Shown: piece by piece, positions 48,950 to 60,635 of the stretch
Position numbering within the stretch: position 1 is the stretch's first letter
How the letters are laid out: each line of letters begins with the position of its first letter
Source of the DNA: Zanthoxylum bungeanum
Lineage: Eukaryota; Streptophyta; Magnoliopsida; Sapindales; Rutaceae
Direction: 5' to 3'
Assembly (NCBI GenBank): GCA_019454045.1
Contig: SKCR01033648.1
Location: 1 to 64,000, forward strand
Length of the DNA stretch: 64,000 nucleotides
Notes under the pieces: model-generated
Database searches by the model: none
What the model was told of the DNA's origin: nothing
The model's input: only the letters and a program-made list of their open reading frames with translations
Translations under genes and position numbers: made by a program

Positions 48950-49092
48950 GAAAATCCATTTTTTTTTAATTTCAACAATTAGCGTCGCTAAAAAAAGTGT
49001 GATGCTAAATGTTAAATATATAGAGTCGCTACTTATTGGCTATGCTAAAGATTATTTTAGCGTTGCTCGACAGTACGACGCTAAAGGTTCTT
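48950..49092. repeat. internal subterminal-type motif array in CACTA-2
   Basis: Five to six TTAGCGTCGCT, GATGCTAAA and CGACGCTAAA motifs between the two genes. They match the left-end array, although this is not a terminus on present evidence. Confidence 0.7.
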
Positions 49093-49399
49093 TACAATTT
49101 CACTAAAACAACATTCTTCGTCACTCTCACAACTGAAGAAACACATAAACTCTCTTAACCCTACGAATTCGATGTTAGTTTTTTTTTTATTGTTTTTTAT
49201 GATTTTTTTTTTTGGTTTTTTTAACATGTTTAGAATTAAATTAGGATTGTATGGGAATTTAGAAACTCTCTACAACCCTAAATAAATGTTCGGTTGTATG
49301 CCTCATTTGGTGCCTCAAAATGAGGCATTATCATGTGACTCATTTAATGCACTTGGCAATTCCTCAAAATGAGGCATTATGCAGTGATTTTTTTCCCAA

Positions 49400-49675
49400 A
49401 TGGCCCCCATACAATACAAGATACCCGCTCCATCCACTAGTAGTGTGGCAAGTTCCACCGCTAAGCCATCTACTCGGGCCGATGACCCAACCCATATAAT
49501 TAGATGATCTTGGGGTGATACAAGGGGTTTGGAGTTAGCGTGTCACATGAAGGCCTAAGGACGAATATCGATACGTATATCCAATAATGGAGAGAAACAG
49601 TTGGGCCGCCACAATCCAAAGTTCACCCATGCAATTATGACTATTGTTCGGTGTGATGCTCCCCAGCAGTACACA
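49400..49675 (+). pseudogene. CACTA-2 second ORF (plant transposase Ptta/En/Spm-like), truncated
   Basis: One frame from the ATG at 49400, with stops after residue 36 and again after HMKA. The recognisable parts are GDTRGLELACHMKA, LGRHNPKFTHAI and VRCDAPQQY. These fit the plant transposase domain found in the second gene of many CACTA elements. The frame runs straight into the copia-C LTR at 49676, so the remainder is missing or displaced. Confidence 0.75.
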
Positions 49676-50400
49676 TGTTGGAGTTGGTACTTAGAGTGCC
49701 AATCTGAATAATATATTATACATTATATTTTATTATTTATAAATAACTATATTTTTATTTCAAACCTTATAAATGATAATGTCATTATGCATATTAGAAT
49801 GATATATATGATAAGAATGACATCGATCTTAGAATAGTCATGTAGTAATGCTAGACACTGGGTGGTCTGACATTGAGATAATATTACTATTATAAACTAT
49901 TCTTAAAGTTAATATTTCTAGTTGTCGGTTTTAGAATACGATCGAATTCTTATAACCTAAAAGACTAGCATATGTCGTATATTGGAATTGGAGTTCCAAT
50001 GGTTTAACCCAATGTACCATGAGCAAGGAAAGCTAGTATAAACATGTGGGCATTCGTTAGAGCAAATACTGAATGACTCACAGGTGATTCGTAATAATTG
50101 GAAGTACACACCACCGTCAATAGGATTCTCCTCGAGTCGAGTAGCATATGTGATCTTTTTACTATAGGATAGTATTGATTTTATATGTGATCCTCCACAC
50201 TTTGATGCCATATATGTCAGATACCTTTCATGGTCTGACCGCTAGATGTTCGTTGGGTGTGAACCAATGCACTCGTTAATCAAGTGCGTATCAAGATTGG
50301 ATCTGTCGGCCCATATGTGTACCATAAGAGGTTTAGGTTTCCATAATCGTATTAGTGTTTTTATATTGAAATGAAATTTTTTAGCTAGTGTTTAATTGTT
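49676..50400 (+). mobile_element. 5' LTR of copia-C (3' part deleted)
   Basis: Matches 53923-54600 from its start (GTGCCAATC.GAATAATATATT) up to about 50340, then departs. No methionine-tRNA primer site (TGGTATCAGAG) is seen before gag, so the LTR end and the primer site appear deleted. A minus-strand frame at 49957-50211 is the mirror of one at 5502-5756 in the related solo LTR. Confidence 0.75.
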
Positions 50401-50439
50401 GTCTTATAAAAGGCTGCCGTAAATCCATTAGCGCAACTT

Positions 50440-50796
50440 TTGGATTCCAATAAACTGAAAGGAGCCTCGAACTACGTAGAGTATGAGATCAACATTTGCC
50501 TTGTCTTAGAGTCAAAACGATTTAGTTATGTTGGCTTTGTGATGCATTCGATGCAAGCCACATATAAAGAACTTCATAACATGTTACGTATGGCTGAACA
50601 TGATTTGAAGAAAGGGAATCTCAGTTTGTACCTTCATAGTGGAGCAAGCTCTTCAAAGAATTCTAGGAAGTCTAAGAAGATTAAAATAGTAAATAAGAAT
50701 AAAGACTCCAAGAAACAAACTGCAAGACCGCGTGTAGCTCATGATGTATGTCTATATTGCCATAAGTCTGGACACTGGAAACGTGATTGTCCATAG
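50440..50796 (+). pseudogene. copia-C gag with internal deletion
   Basis: The N-terminal phrase LDSNKL...CLVLESKRFSYV is followed at once by the end of gag (ELHNMLRMAE), a basic region and a complete zinc knuckle, CLYCHKSGHWKRDC. Compared with usual copia gag, roughly 150 residues are missing between the first two parts. A TAG follows the knuckle. Confidence 0.8.
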
Positions 50797-52100
50797 CTGA
50801 AAGGAAAAGCAGGAACCCCATGTACACTTTATATTTTTCCTATTATTGACATCTCATTAGCCTTATATGCAAATAGTGGTTGGGTGTTAGACAACGGTAG
50901 TCCCACTCATATTTGTAACTCCATGCAAGCCATGAGAGTTAAAAGAAGGCTTAAAAAATGGGAGATCCAACTTAGAGTTGGCAATGGCGAGACATTGGAT
51001 GTCAATGCCATAGGAATAATTGTTTTAAATCTCTCTAATGGATGTAAATTAATTTTACATGACAGTTATTATGTGCCTTCTTTTATCAGACAAATAATAT
51101 TGTTACCGGTATTGGATAAAGAGAGATATAAAATAAACATTAAAGGTAGTGTTTTATGTTTATTTGATAAAGATAATTATTTGATATGTGAATGTTCTTT
51201 ATTTAATGATCATTATATTTTGGAAACATATCGAGATGTCTTTAATGTAGAGGAAAATACAAGTAAAAGATCTGAATTAAATAATATTGAATTATGACAT
51301 GTGAGATTGGGCCACATAGAAGTTAGACGCCTATCAAAATTGGTTAATGATAATTTGATTAAGATATTACCTTAGATCCTTATTTGATTTGTGAGTCGTG
51401 TATCTAATAGAAAATGACAAAGGCCTCATTTCTTGGTGTTGGATATTGTGCTGAAGATTTATTGGAACTAGTACACAGTGATGTATGTGCTCTATTAAAT
51501 CAAATCGCTCATGTTGGTTCAACTTACTTCGTGACTTTCACTGATGATAAGTCAAGATATGTATATGTCTATTTGATGAGACATAAATCGGAAACATTTG
51601 AAAATTTTAAAATATTCTGAAATGAAGTTGAAAAAAACTGATAAATTCATCAAGTGTCTTCGATCAAATCTAGGTGGTGAATTTATGAGCGGCGAATTCA
51701 GAATTTATTTAAGGGAGAATGAGATTCTCGCCCAATATAGCCCACCAGGAACTCCTCAACACAATGGTGTGTTTGAACAGAGAAATCGTACTCTATTAAA
51801 TATGGTGTGATCTATAATGAGCTATACAGATCTTCCATATTACCTTTAGGGTTACGCTTTACTTACTGTTGCCCACATACTTAATAGAGTTATATCGAAA
51901 ACTGTTTCTACAACTCAATATCAGATATGATACGGTAGAAATCCAAATCTTAGATATTTAAAGATTTGGGGTTGTCCTGCATACGTTAGAGTTGTGCAGC
52001 AGGATAAACTAGCACCTATGGGGGGTATAAATACAGGTTCGTTGGATATCTTGAAAATTCTTTAGGATATCAATTCTACGATTATGAGTAACGAAATGTA
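50797..52100 (+). pseudogene. copia-C protease and integrase remnant
   Basis: The protease motif at 50880-50920 reads WVLDNGSPTHIC, so the active-site Asp-Ser/Thr-Gly is Asp-Asn-Gly. The pre-integrase HVRLGHIE motif follows a stop at 51295. The integrase runs over 51414-51620, then shifts frame to 51598-51810. The second catalytic Asp is replaced by Asn (SNLGGEF, 51667-51669), while the Glu of NGVFEQRNR remains. More stops follow to 52090. Confidence 0.83.
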
Positions 52101-52129
52101 TTTATTGTTGATTTCGCCAATTTTCTTGA

Positions 52130-53880
52130 AAAAGAATTTTTGAGAGAAAGTGACAATTGTAGAAAGATTAAACTCAATGAGTTTGATCCCAATATTGAGG
52201 AACCTGAGATGGAACCAGAGATCCAACTAGATGAAGGATCTACAACACATGTTCTATGTAGGTCGAATAGAATATCAAGGCCTCCTAAGAGATTGTTTTT
52301 AACATCTGATGTAAGCCTTGATGTTATCCTCTTGGAGATCCGACTACGTATAAATAGACGATATTGGATATCGATTTGGGAAAATGGCAGGAAGCCATTA
52401 AATCTGAAATGAATTCTATGCATGACAATCAAGTCTAGGACTTAGTTGAACTTTCTGAGTAGTTAAACCTATTGGTTGTAAATTGGTTTATAAAAGGAAA
52501 CGAGGACCCGATGGAAAGGTGGAAACATTTAGGCCCGACTGGTAGCGAAAGGTTACACTCAACGTCATGAGATTGACTATGAGAAAAAAATTTCACCAGT
52601 AGCCATGCTCAAATCCATTAGGATTCTTTTAATCATTACTGCATATAACGATTATGAGATATGGAAAATGGATATGAAAATCACTTTCCTAAATGGATTC
52701 CTAGATGAGTATATCTATATAGAATAACTAGAGGTTTTCGTATCCAGTGAGACTTCAAACTTGGTTTGTAATCTTAAGAAATCTATTTATGGACTTAAAT
52801 AGGAATCCTGAAGCTGGAATCGTCGTTTTGATGAGATAATTAGATTATTTGGATCCATCAAGAATGAGAAATAATCGTGTGTTTATAAGAAAGTTAGTGG
52901 GGACATGATAATATTTATTGTATTGTATTTAGACGGTATCCTTATCATTGGGAATGATATAAGATTGATGCAAAATGTGAAAGCCTACATTTGTAAGAAC
53001 TTCTCCAAGAAAGACATGGGTGAAGCTTCCTATATACTGGATATAAGGCTCTACCGAGATAGAGTAAGGAAGCTTATAGGGTTATCGTAATATACATATA
53101 TAGATAAAACATTAGAAATGTACGTTTTTACCAACTGCAAGGTAGTAAATGTATCTTTTGGAATACGACATACATCTTTCGAAGAAAATGAAACCTCAGA
53201 CTGAGAAAAAGAGAGTTAGAATGTCTAATTTGCTATATAATTCTTGTATTGGAAATATTATATATGGTATGCTATGTACAAGACCTGACATTAGTTTCGG
53301 TGTCAGTGTTACTAGCCGATATCAATCTGATCCGGGTAATGATCAATGGACAGCCGTGAAATATATCCTAAAATATCTTAAGGGTACTAAGGATAAGTTT
53401 CTCATATATAGAGAAAATGAGCTACAAGTTTAGTGTTATATAGACTCTGACTTCTAAGGAGATCCGGATAATAGAAAGTCTACATCTGAAAACATATTTA
53501 CCCTTAATGGCGGTGTTGTTAGTTGGTGATGTTCAAAGCAAGGCTCAACAGCTGATTCCGCCACTGAGGCGGAATTTATAGCGGCTTCGGAAGCTGCTAA
53601 AGAAGCTATTTAGATTAGACATTTAATACAGAACTTGGCATTTGCCAAGTATTGCGCATTTGATCCTACTGTACTGTGATAATAGAGGAGCCATTGCGCA
53701 GGCTAAAAAGATGAGAACGCATTTCAAGTCTAAACATGTGGAAAGGAAATATCGCGTGATTAGAGAGATTATTGAACGAAAAGAAATAATGGTCTTGAAG
53801 GTTCAAGGACAAGACAATATAGCAGACCCGCATTCTAAGGCATTACCTCCTAAGTTATTCGATTACAAGTGCAGGAGATG
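52130..53880 (+). pseudogene. copia-C reverse transcriptase and RNase H remnant
   Basis: Reverse transcriptase similarity begins near 52430 and is broken by stops. In 52905-53090 the catalytic motif reads YLDG instead of YVDD; the Gly codon is at 52935-52937. A connecting part lies at 53149-53433 (GMLCTRPDISFGVSV). RNase H (53440-53880) keeps ADSATEAEF-like, LLYCDN and DNIADPHSKAL motifs. The first part (52140-52412) is the spacer between integrase and reverse transcriptase. Confidence 0.83.
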
Positions 53881-53922
53881 AGACTTTGGCACCATCCAGA
53901 TTGGCACTAAGCAAGTGGGAGT

Positions 53923-54753
53923 TTCTTGGAGTTAGTGCTTGGAGCGCCAATCCGAATAATATATTGTACATTATATTTTATTATTTATAAAATAACTATA
54001 TTTTCATTTCAAATCTTATAAATGGTAAAGTTATTATGCATATTAGATTGATATATAAATATGTTAATAATGACATCGACCTTAGAATAGTCATGTAATA
54101 ATACTGGACACTGGGTGGTCCGACATTGAGATAGTATTACTATTACAAACTATTCTTAAAGTTAATAATTCTAGTAGTTGGTTTTGGAATACAGTCGAAT
54201 TCCTATAACCTAAAAGACTAGTATATGTCGTATATTGAAATTGGAGTTTCAATGGTTTAACCCAATGTACTATGAGCAAGGGAAGCTCATATAGACATAT
54301 GGGTATTCATTGGAGCGAATACTGAATGACTCACATGTGATTCCGAATAGTTAGAAGTACACACCACCATCAATAGGAATCTCCTCAACTCGAGAAGCAT
54401 ATGTGATCCTTTGACTGTAGGATAACATTGACTTTGTGTGTGATCTTTCACACTTTGATGTCATATATGTCATAGACCTTCATGGTCTGACCGCTAGATA
54501 TTTATTGGGTGTGGACCGATGCACTCGTTAATAAAGTCCATATAAAAATAGGATCTGTCGGTCCATATATGTACCATAAGGGGTTTAGATATCCGTGTGT
54601 GTATCACCTATGATGGATGTCATATATCAGAAATGGTGTTCTGATTAGTTGTAAAGAATCATGGACATGTCGACAATATGAAATGTGCGCCTTGGAAACT
54701 TGACGGTGTAATCTATGTTTCCTAAGCACGACTCGGATAGCCTATGACGGATG
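53923..54753 (+). mobile_element. 3' LTR of copia-C, first part
   Basis: Begins GGAGTTAGTGCTTGGAGCGCC after the purine-rich AAGCAAGTGGGAG, and runs to GCCTATGACGGATG, where a solo LTR interrupts. It is similar to 49676-50340, and to the minus strand of 5200-5995. Confidence 0.8.
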
Positions 54754-56634
54754 TGTTGGGGTCAGACGCAGCGGAAGAGCGCGGTTCGGGCGAAATCGTA
54801 ACTTTAAAATTTTTAAACTTACCGAATAAATTATTCAATATCCCATATGAATAATTCATTCATATTTCACTTAAACATATTATATTTGTTATCAAATAAC
54901 AATATAAATAATTTAGAAAATATCGCGAAACTTTTACGAAAATATTTTTCCATAAAATGACATAAAATACGTTTTTGCCCTAACCGACCAACCAATACAG
55001 CAGTTCATGGGTTGCCCAAACAGTGACCAATTCATTGTTTGGATAGCCGTCATCCGGTAAGCCCGAAACTCACCCGGTAATACCGTTTTTCACCGTTTTC
55101 ACATATTTTCAATCTGAAACAATTTCCGACAATTATTCTAATGCCCAATACACATCTAATACATTTAAATAACATATTTTCATCACCAAATTTCCAAAAT
55201 TTTTAGGTCAGATCAGGGAGCAAAAAATATCATTTTTCATGCTTTAAATCCAATTTTCTCAACATTAATCATATTAATATTTACACCAAAAAAAGCCACC
55301 ACCAATGAAGAACTCAAGAACAATTATAGGAGTTACAAGAGTGGTCATAACACTCTAGAATGGCAACAAGTCATCAAATGATAAAATTGAACAAATATTA
55401 CATTAATATTACTCAATCTAACTTCACACATGCATCTAGCCTCCAAATCCATTCTTCAAATCAAAAAGTCCCAAAATTTAAGAAAGGAAGAAACCCTATA
55501 ACTATTCTAGATACTCAATAATAAGAAACAAACTTTCTAAGCTTAAGAATATTGAAGATTACCTCAAAATCTCCTAACTTTCTTCTTGATTTCTTCACTT
55601 TCTCTACAAGTTTCTTCAAAGAATATTTGAGAGCCTTTTAATGGAGATATATTCAGCCATGGAGTTGTAATGAAGGAGAAAACAAAATTTTTCACTTTAA
55701 ATATTATGGTTGGCCGAAATTTGGGGGGCAAAAAGGTCATTTTGAAATTCATTTAATAAAAAAAATATATCAAGCCAGTTATCAAACACAATTTGATAAC
55801 TACAACCTTTAATCAAAAATATAAATAAGTCAAATATTTACACTCTAACCATTTCCTAACATTAAATATCACTTTAGATATTTATATTTTAATTACTTTA
55901 ATTATTTAACAATTAAATAATTACTTAAATACAAATATCTAAATATATGTATTATATTTACTTTAAATAATCCAAATACATATATTTATGATATATGTCA
56001 AATATCTTATTTGATAATTAATTAATGTGTATTTAATAAAATCATTTATTAAATACAAATACACATTAATTAAGAAATGACCGAAATGCGCTTTATGCAT
56101 GTATTTTTGTTTAACCGTTAAACGATTCGAATTAACTTATTTAATCCGATGAAGTATTATGAATAATATGTATTATTCATAACGCGTTGTCCAAGTGCTC
56201 AACGAGTACACTTCATATTGTGGGACTCTCTAAATTTAGGTTTATTCGTCACAGAATTGTGTCCATAATTCTCCCACTTATAAATTATGACGACCATGGA
56301 TAATCTCGCTAAACTATACAAGTCGAGGTCACTGCATACGTATAATCCCTCCGTTACAGGTTATCAATATTATACCGGGGATATACATATAGCACATAAT
56401 CTCTACAATTAATGCTTTTATTATTAAATAATAAATTATTAAAATAAAAAAATTTATTATAATATAAAAATATAATATTCTAATAAAATAATAAATCTTA
56501 ATAATAGCCGCCCACAAAACCTAGCCAATTTTTTGGATTTCTGGTTTTTTGTTATTTTTTATTTTATTTTGAAATATTTCTATAAGTTTTTTTTTTTTAT
56601 TTCATGATTTTTTTTTATTATTTACTATACTTCA
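54754..56634 (-). mobile_element. solo LTR inside the copia-C 3' LTR
   Basis: Starts TGTTGGGGTC and ends ACTATACTTCA in plus sense, with an exact 5-bp duplication, GGATG (54749-54753 and 56635-56639). The phrases AGTGCTCAACGAGTACAC and AACTATACAAGTCGAGGTC match 5035-5180 of the 3523-5995 LTR in the same orientation, so it belongs to a related copia family and lies opposite to copia-C. The length is 1881 bp. Confidence 0.8.
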
Positions 56635-56841
56635 GGATGTATATTTTGACTACTAGTTCTTGTACAGAGAATTAGAAATATTATTTGATAATTGAGAGAC
56701 AAACGAATGAGGCATAAATATTACGTGTAAGTAAATCAATTATCTAATTTAGATTATAAAACCGACAAGATCCAGAGCATTTACAAGATCAATACCTAAA
56801 ATATATGTTTAACTCGCATAAAGTGCGGATTCAATATTAGT

Positions 56842-57768
56842 TGTTGATGGTGATTTTTATGACGAAGTACATTGAATAGCTCGACAGGGCATAAAGATAA
56901 TTTCTCTTTTTGGGAGGATGAATAGTCTGAGGATATTGACAATTCCTTGATCAGACATAGTATTCAGATCTGGTCTCTAGGATTTGACCGACTCGAGGAT
57001 ATGATATAGTACAGGTATCAGAGTCCGACGACATTAGAACCAAACCCGACCACTATAGACCGGTAGCACGGGTCAGTCCTATCCTTTCTCCCGGATCAGA
57101 AGAATGAGCTCGAATATTATGGATTAGGTCAGACGCAGTTGGATTAGTTCGGCATAATAGTTTGCCGTCCTCGTGAAGTCTGATGTGTGACCAGAGCAGT
57201 TTAGACATTTCCCCCTGAAACATGCCACCGCGTGAAAGAATCTTTACAGGCTGTTTTCTTAAAGGTTGAGTGTGGAGCATTCCCAAGAAGGGATGGTTTA
57301 AAGGAAAGTAAGATGGCAGACCTACTTTCGGTGGGGAAGTTGGGGCAGAGAGCCCATCAATCTGCAGGAAATCCACGTGGCTGACGTCATAAAGATATGA
57401 GAACAATTTTACTTTTTCTTAGTATATAAGGAGGGTAAACACACTTGTAAAGGTTAGCAAAATTTTACTCAAGCAATACTTGTAAGAAAAGACTAAGCAA
57501 AACAACTCGGTATTACGCGACCACCCTTGAGAAGAGGTCGGCCGAGCTCGATTCAGTTATAAAACCAGTATTCTACTTTGTTCCCGTGGACATAGGTTGG
57601 ATCCATTTCGCCAAACCACTTAAATCTTTTGTCGATTTTGTGTTTGCTCTTATTTTCTGCTAAATTTGCTTTTGGGTCCCAACAAACCAAATAAATTCAC
57701 AGTTGAGGGAAGACTGTTCAAGGAAGAGCTTTCAGATTTGTCCCTGGAATGAAAATCAGCTGTCAACA
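56842..57768 (+). mobile_element. 5' LTR of the LARD
   Basis: 927 bp, TGTTGATGG to GCTGTCAACA. A TATA box TATATAAGG lies near 57424, with the ACTAAGCAAAACAAC region downstream. Several GTCGGCC phrases follow. The solo LTR at 36776 is a relative. Confidence 0.9.
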
Positions 57769-57790
57769 GTTGGTGCCGTCTGTGGAGAGA
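57769..57790 (+). other. primer-binding site of the LARD
   Basis: The two bases GT after the LTR are followed by TGGTGCCGTCTGTGG. This is close to the TTGGCGCCGTCTGTGG region of plant Tat-lineage elements. I do not assign the tRNA. Confidence 0.65.
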
Positions 57791-57819
57791 GAACAAAAAA
57801 TAGTTGATGTAGTAAGACA

Positions 57820-58158
57820 ATGGCAGGAGACGGGAACCACAGATCGTCGGTGGGTTCAACGACGGAGTTGATGGAGAAAATGGAAGAAAACATGAGAAAG
57901 AAGAGGGAGCCAAACCAAACCTTCATGAAGGCCATGATGGAATAGCTAGAAAGGTTAGAAAAGATGAACGATGAAAAGTTGGAGGCTTTTCCAAGCCAGA
58001 GGAGAGTTATGTTGAATACTCGGAAGCCCGAGGAAGGCTCACTGGGTGCCAAGTGGGAAGGGCCGTACATGGTGGTGGAGATAGTTAGATTGGGTACCTA
58101 TCTTTTGGAGCAACCGGACGGTACCGGCTCAAGAAGCCTTGGAATGCTGAGATGCTGA
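57820..58158 (+). pseudogene. gag start joined in frame to integrase tail
   Basis: The ATG at 57820 opens 41 codons of a gag-like, Glu/Lys/Met-rich start, then a TAG at 57943-57945. The same frame continues at 57964 into LNTRKPEEGSLGAKWEGPYM, the C-terminal end of a Tat-like integrase, and ends near the NAEMLRKYF-type text. All of the protease, reverse transcriptase and integrase core is absent. The junction is near codon 60. Confidence 0.75.
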
Positions 58159-58859
58159 GGAAGTACTTCCAGTAGCTCACCTCATTGAGCTGTAGAATGA
58201 AATGTAAAAGAGGTGGCCGAAAGTCACCAATTATGACTGAGTTGTAGAATGAAATGTAACGCTTGGAGCTGGCAGAATCTACACGCCACCCATTGCAAGT
58301 GAACAAGCTCGTCCTAAAAACATTGTGGCAGTTGTTCAACCTGTCGAATCTTCAGATTCACGGCCAAGATAGTCCCCATGGAGCGACGGGCGAACTGATG
58401 TGCTGGGGTACTCGATCAGTTTCCATGAGTGCCCCCAGCTTATTATGCGGTGGCCACCCGAGATGATATGGAGGGAAAAGAAGCTGACGGTGGACCACTA
58501 GGAAATCAGGGTGCAAGTAGCTGATAGAGACATGCATTGCACAGAGATGCTTTCAGAGCATTAAGCTCAAAGGGACCCTATTAAGTTGATCAGAAATTTC
58601 AGAATCAAGTTCAGACCAGAAGAGTATTACTGGACGACTATATATGAAAGCCGAAAATCTATCTTAGAGCCTCTCTTAAAATAACCCGAAAAGAGTTGTA
58701 AGAAGGGCAGTAGATCCCATGAATATGAATAATACTTTCTCTTTTAAATTAAAAACTTGTCCACTTTACTTGTTTGTTAATTGAATGGGAAAGCCATGTT
58801 CAATATTCTAGAGATGTGCTCGGGGCGAAGGAGTGTTCGATAACTGGAGAGGACACCAA

Positions 58860-59410
58860 GCTCGTGGCACGCCAATCTCAGGTGTCATTATCAAACCCCC
58901 AAGTGGAAATGTTCCGACCCAGGTACTTTCACTTTTGAGGATCCAGAACGCATCAAGGGATGAAGTGCATGTGGGAAAAGTGCGAACCCATTGTGGCACG
59001 CCAATCCCGAGTGTCATTATCAAATCCCTGAGGCCGGAACGTTACTACCCCATGACTCGTATTTTTGAGGAATAGCTCGGGTAAGCCGAACCCAGGGAGG
59101 TTTCTGCCTCTGCGGGTTGTCTGGCCGATCCCGTTGAGAACCACCAGGCACACGACATGGGGAAGGTCGCATGGCCTCCATGACCTTTGTGACCTCGAGT
59201 AAGCCGACCCCATGGAGGTTTCTGCCCCTGCGAGTTGACTGGCGAGTCCCGTTGAGAACCACTAGGTGCACATCGCGGGGAAGGCCCCAGTGCTTCCGTG
59301 ACTCTTGCAGCTTTAAGAGATGGCGAACACGGGGAGGTTTCTTCCCCCGTGAGTTATCTGTCTAACAGCCTCGGATCAAGAGAAGTATAGCATGAGAAGG
59401 TTTCTTCCCC
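58860..59410. repeat. imperfect tandem repeats, about 117-135 bp
   Basis: First zone: GGCACGCCAATC..GGTGTCATTATCAAA at 58863 and 58995. Second zone: GGAGGTTTCTGCC.CTGCG at 59094 and 59211, with weaker copies at 59331 and 59394. Frames in this area are by-products. Confidence 0.75.
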
Positions 59411-59779
59411 CGTGGCGTTTGCAGACTCCAGACCCGCCTAGTATGGACCCCAGTTCATGGCATTGGCCGCTCACCGATCCGTAGCCCGGTTAACCGGGAC
59501 ACTGAATCGTAAGGTTCAGAATTGTTCTTTTGGGAGGCACCAGACATGACGCTGCCTCGGGGCACCCAAATTGTTGTCCTTTCGAGTTTGTGTGGAGTAT
59601 GTGCTAAGTCACCTCCACTGTACCAACCTAGTCTTGGTCTCACTTTTTGTTTTTTCGGATGCCCGGCAAATGGACGCCTCTGCCGGGATCTACGGAGCAC
59701 TGGAGGTTGAAAATCTTCCCTCGCAGATGTCCCATTTATTCCACTGGCTCGGGGCTGCATTCGTTCCGCCGAGGCCATT

Positions 59780-60470
59780 TATTCCACTAGCTCAGGATCG
59801 GGTTACGTCACACCTAGTGGATTATCTTTGGCATGGGGTCAAAGCATCTCCCCGATAGCCGGATTTTAATTGGTCCAGGGATGTAACATTCCCCTGGAGC
59901 CAAGTATTTTGCAAGCTCGGGATCGGGTTACGTCCCACCGAGTGGATTATCTTTGGCATGGGGTCGGAGCATCTCCCCCATGGTTTGATTTTAATTGGTC
60001 CATGGAGGTAACATTCCCTTGGAGCCAAGTATTTTGCAAGCTCGGGGTCGGATTACGTCCCACCGAGTGGATTATCTTTTGCATGGGGTCAGAGTATCTC
60101 CCATATGGCCGGATTTTAATTGGTCTATGGAGGTAACATTCCTCTGGAGCCAAGTATTTCACAAGCACGGGGTCGGGTTACATCCCACCGAGTGGATTAT
60201 CTTTGGCATGGGGTCGGAGCATCTCCCCATGGACGGATTTTAATTGGTCCAAAGAGGTAACATTCCATTGGAGCCAAGTATTTTACAAGCTCGAGGTCGG
60301 GTTAAGTCCTACCGAGTAGATTATCTTTGGCATGGGGTCGGAGAATCTCCCCCATGGTCGGATCCTAATTGGTCCGGGGATGTGACATTCCCTCAGAACC
60401 AAGTTATTTTACCAGCTCGAGTTATTTTCGCCATGGGGTTGAAGTATCTCCCCCATGGCCAGGTCGGGCT
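59780..60470. repeat. 125-bp tandem repeat, about five and a half copies
   Basis: The landmark ATTATCTTTGGCATGGGGTC lies at 59821, 59946, 60071, 60196 and 60320, then decays near 60421. Each unit also carries ATTTTAATTGGTCCA and GAGCCAAGTATTTT. Both strands show serial frames of similar composition, which are not supported as genes. Confidence 0.9.
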
Positions 60471-60635
60471 CAGAATTTCCCTTTATGATAAGATATTGGA
60501 GAAACGAGTTAGCAAGTCAAAAGTGGAAATTGTGCCAAGTATTGAAAGCAGGAAATAAAATATTCATCAAGAAATTGTGCTAAGTACATAAGAAAAATAA
60601 ATTATTTGTTACACATGGCCCCCTTAGGGTCACCC

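Larger units (their letters stand above)
44659..49675 (+). mobile_element. CACTA-2, right end not found
   Basis: Starts CACTACAAGAAATAG, followed by a subterminal array, a decayed TNP2 gene (45288-48838), a second motif array (48950-49092) and a second ORF (from 49400). That ORF is cut by copia-C at 49676. No TTTCTTGTAGTG-type right terminus was found before the window end. It may have been lost or lie further right. Confidence 0.85.
49676..56840 (+). mobile_element. copia-C, Ty1/copia retrotransposon, degraded
   Basis: 5' LTR from 49676 (TGTTGGAGTTGG), gag, protease, integrase, reverse transcriptase and RNase H to 53880, polypurine tract near 53910-53921, and a 3' LTR from about 53923. The 3' LTR is split by a solo LTR at 54754-56634, after which about 200 bp of uncertain origin remain before the LARD. 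The right end and duplication could not be set. Many stops, so the element is dead. Confidence 0.85.

Noticed and set aside
59455..60558. Many frames on both strands
   Set aside because: They arise from the 125-bp tandem repeat and neighbouring repeats in the LARD.
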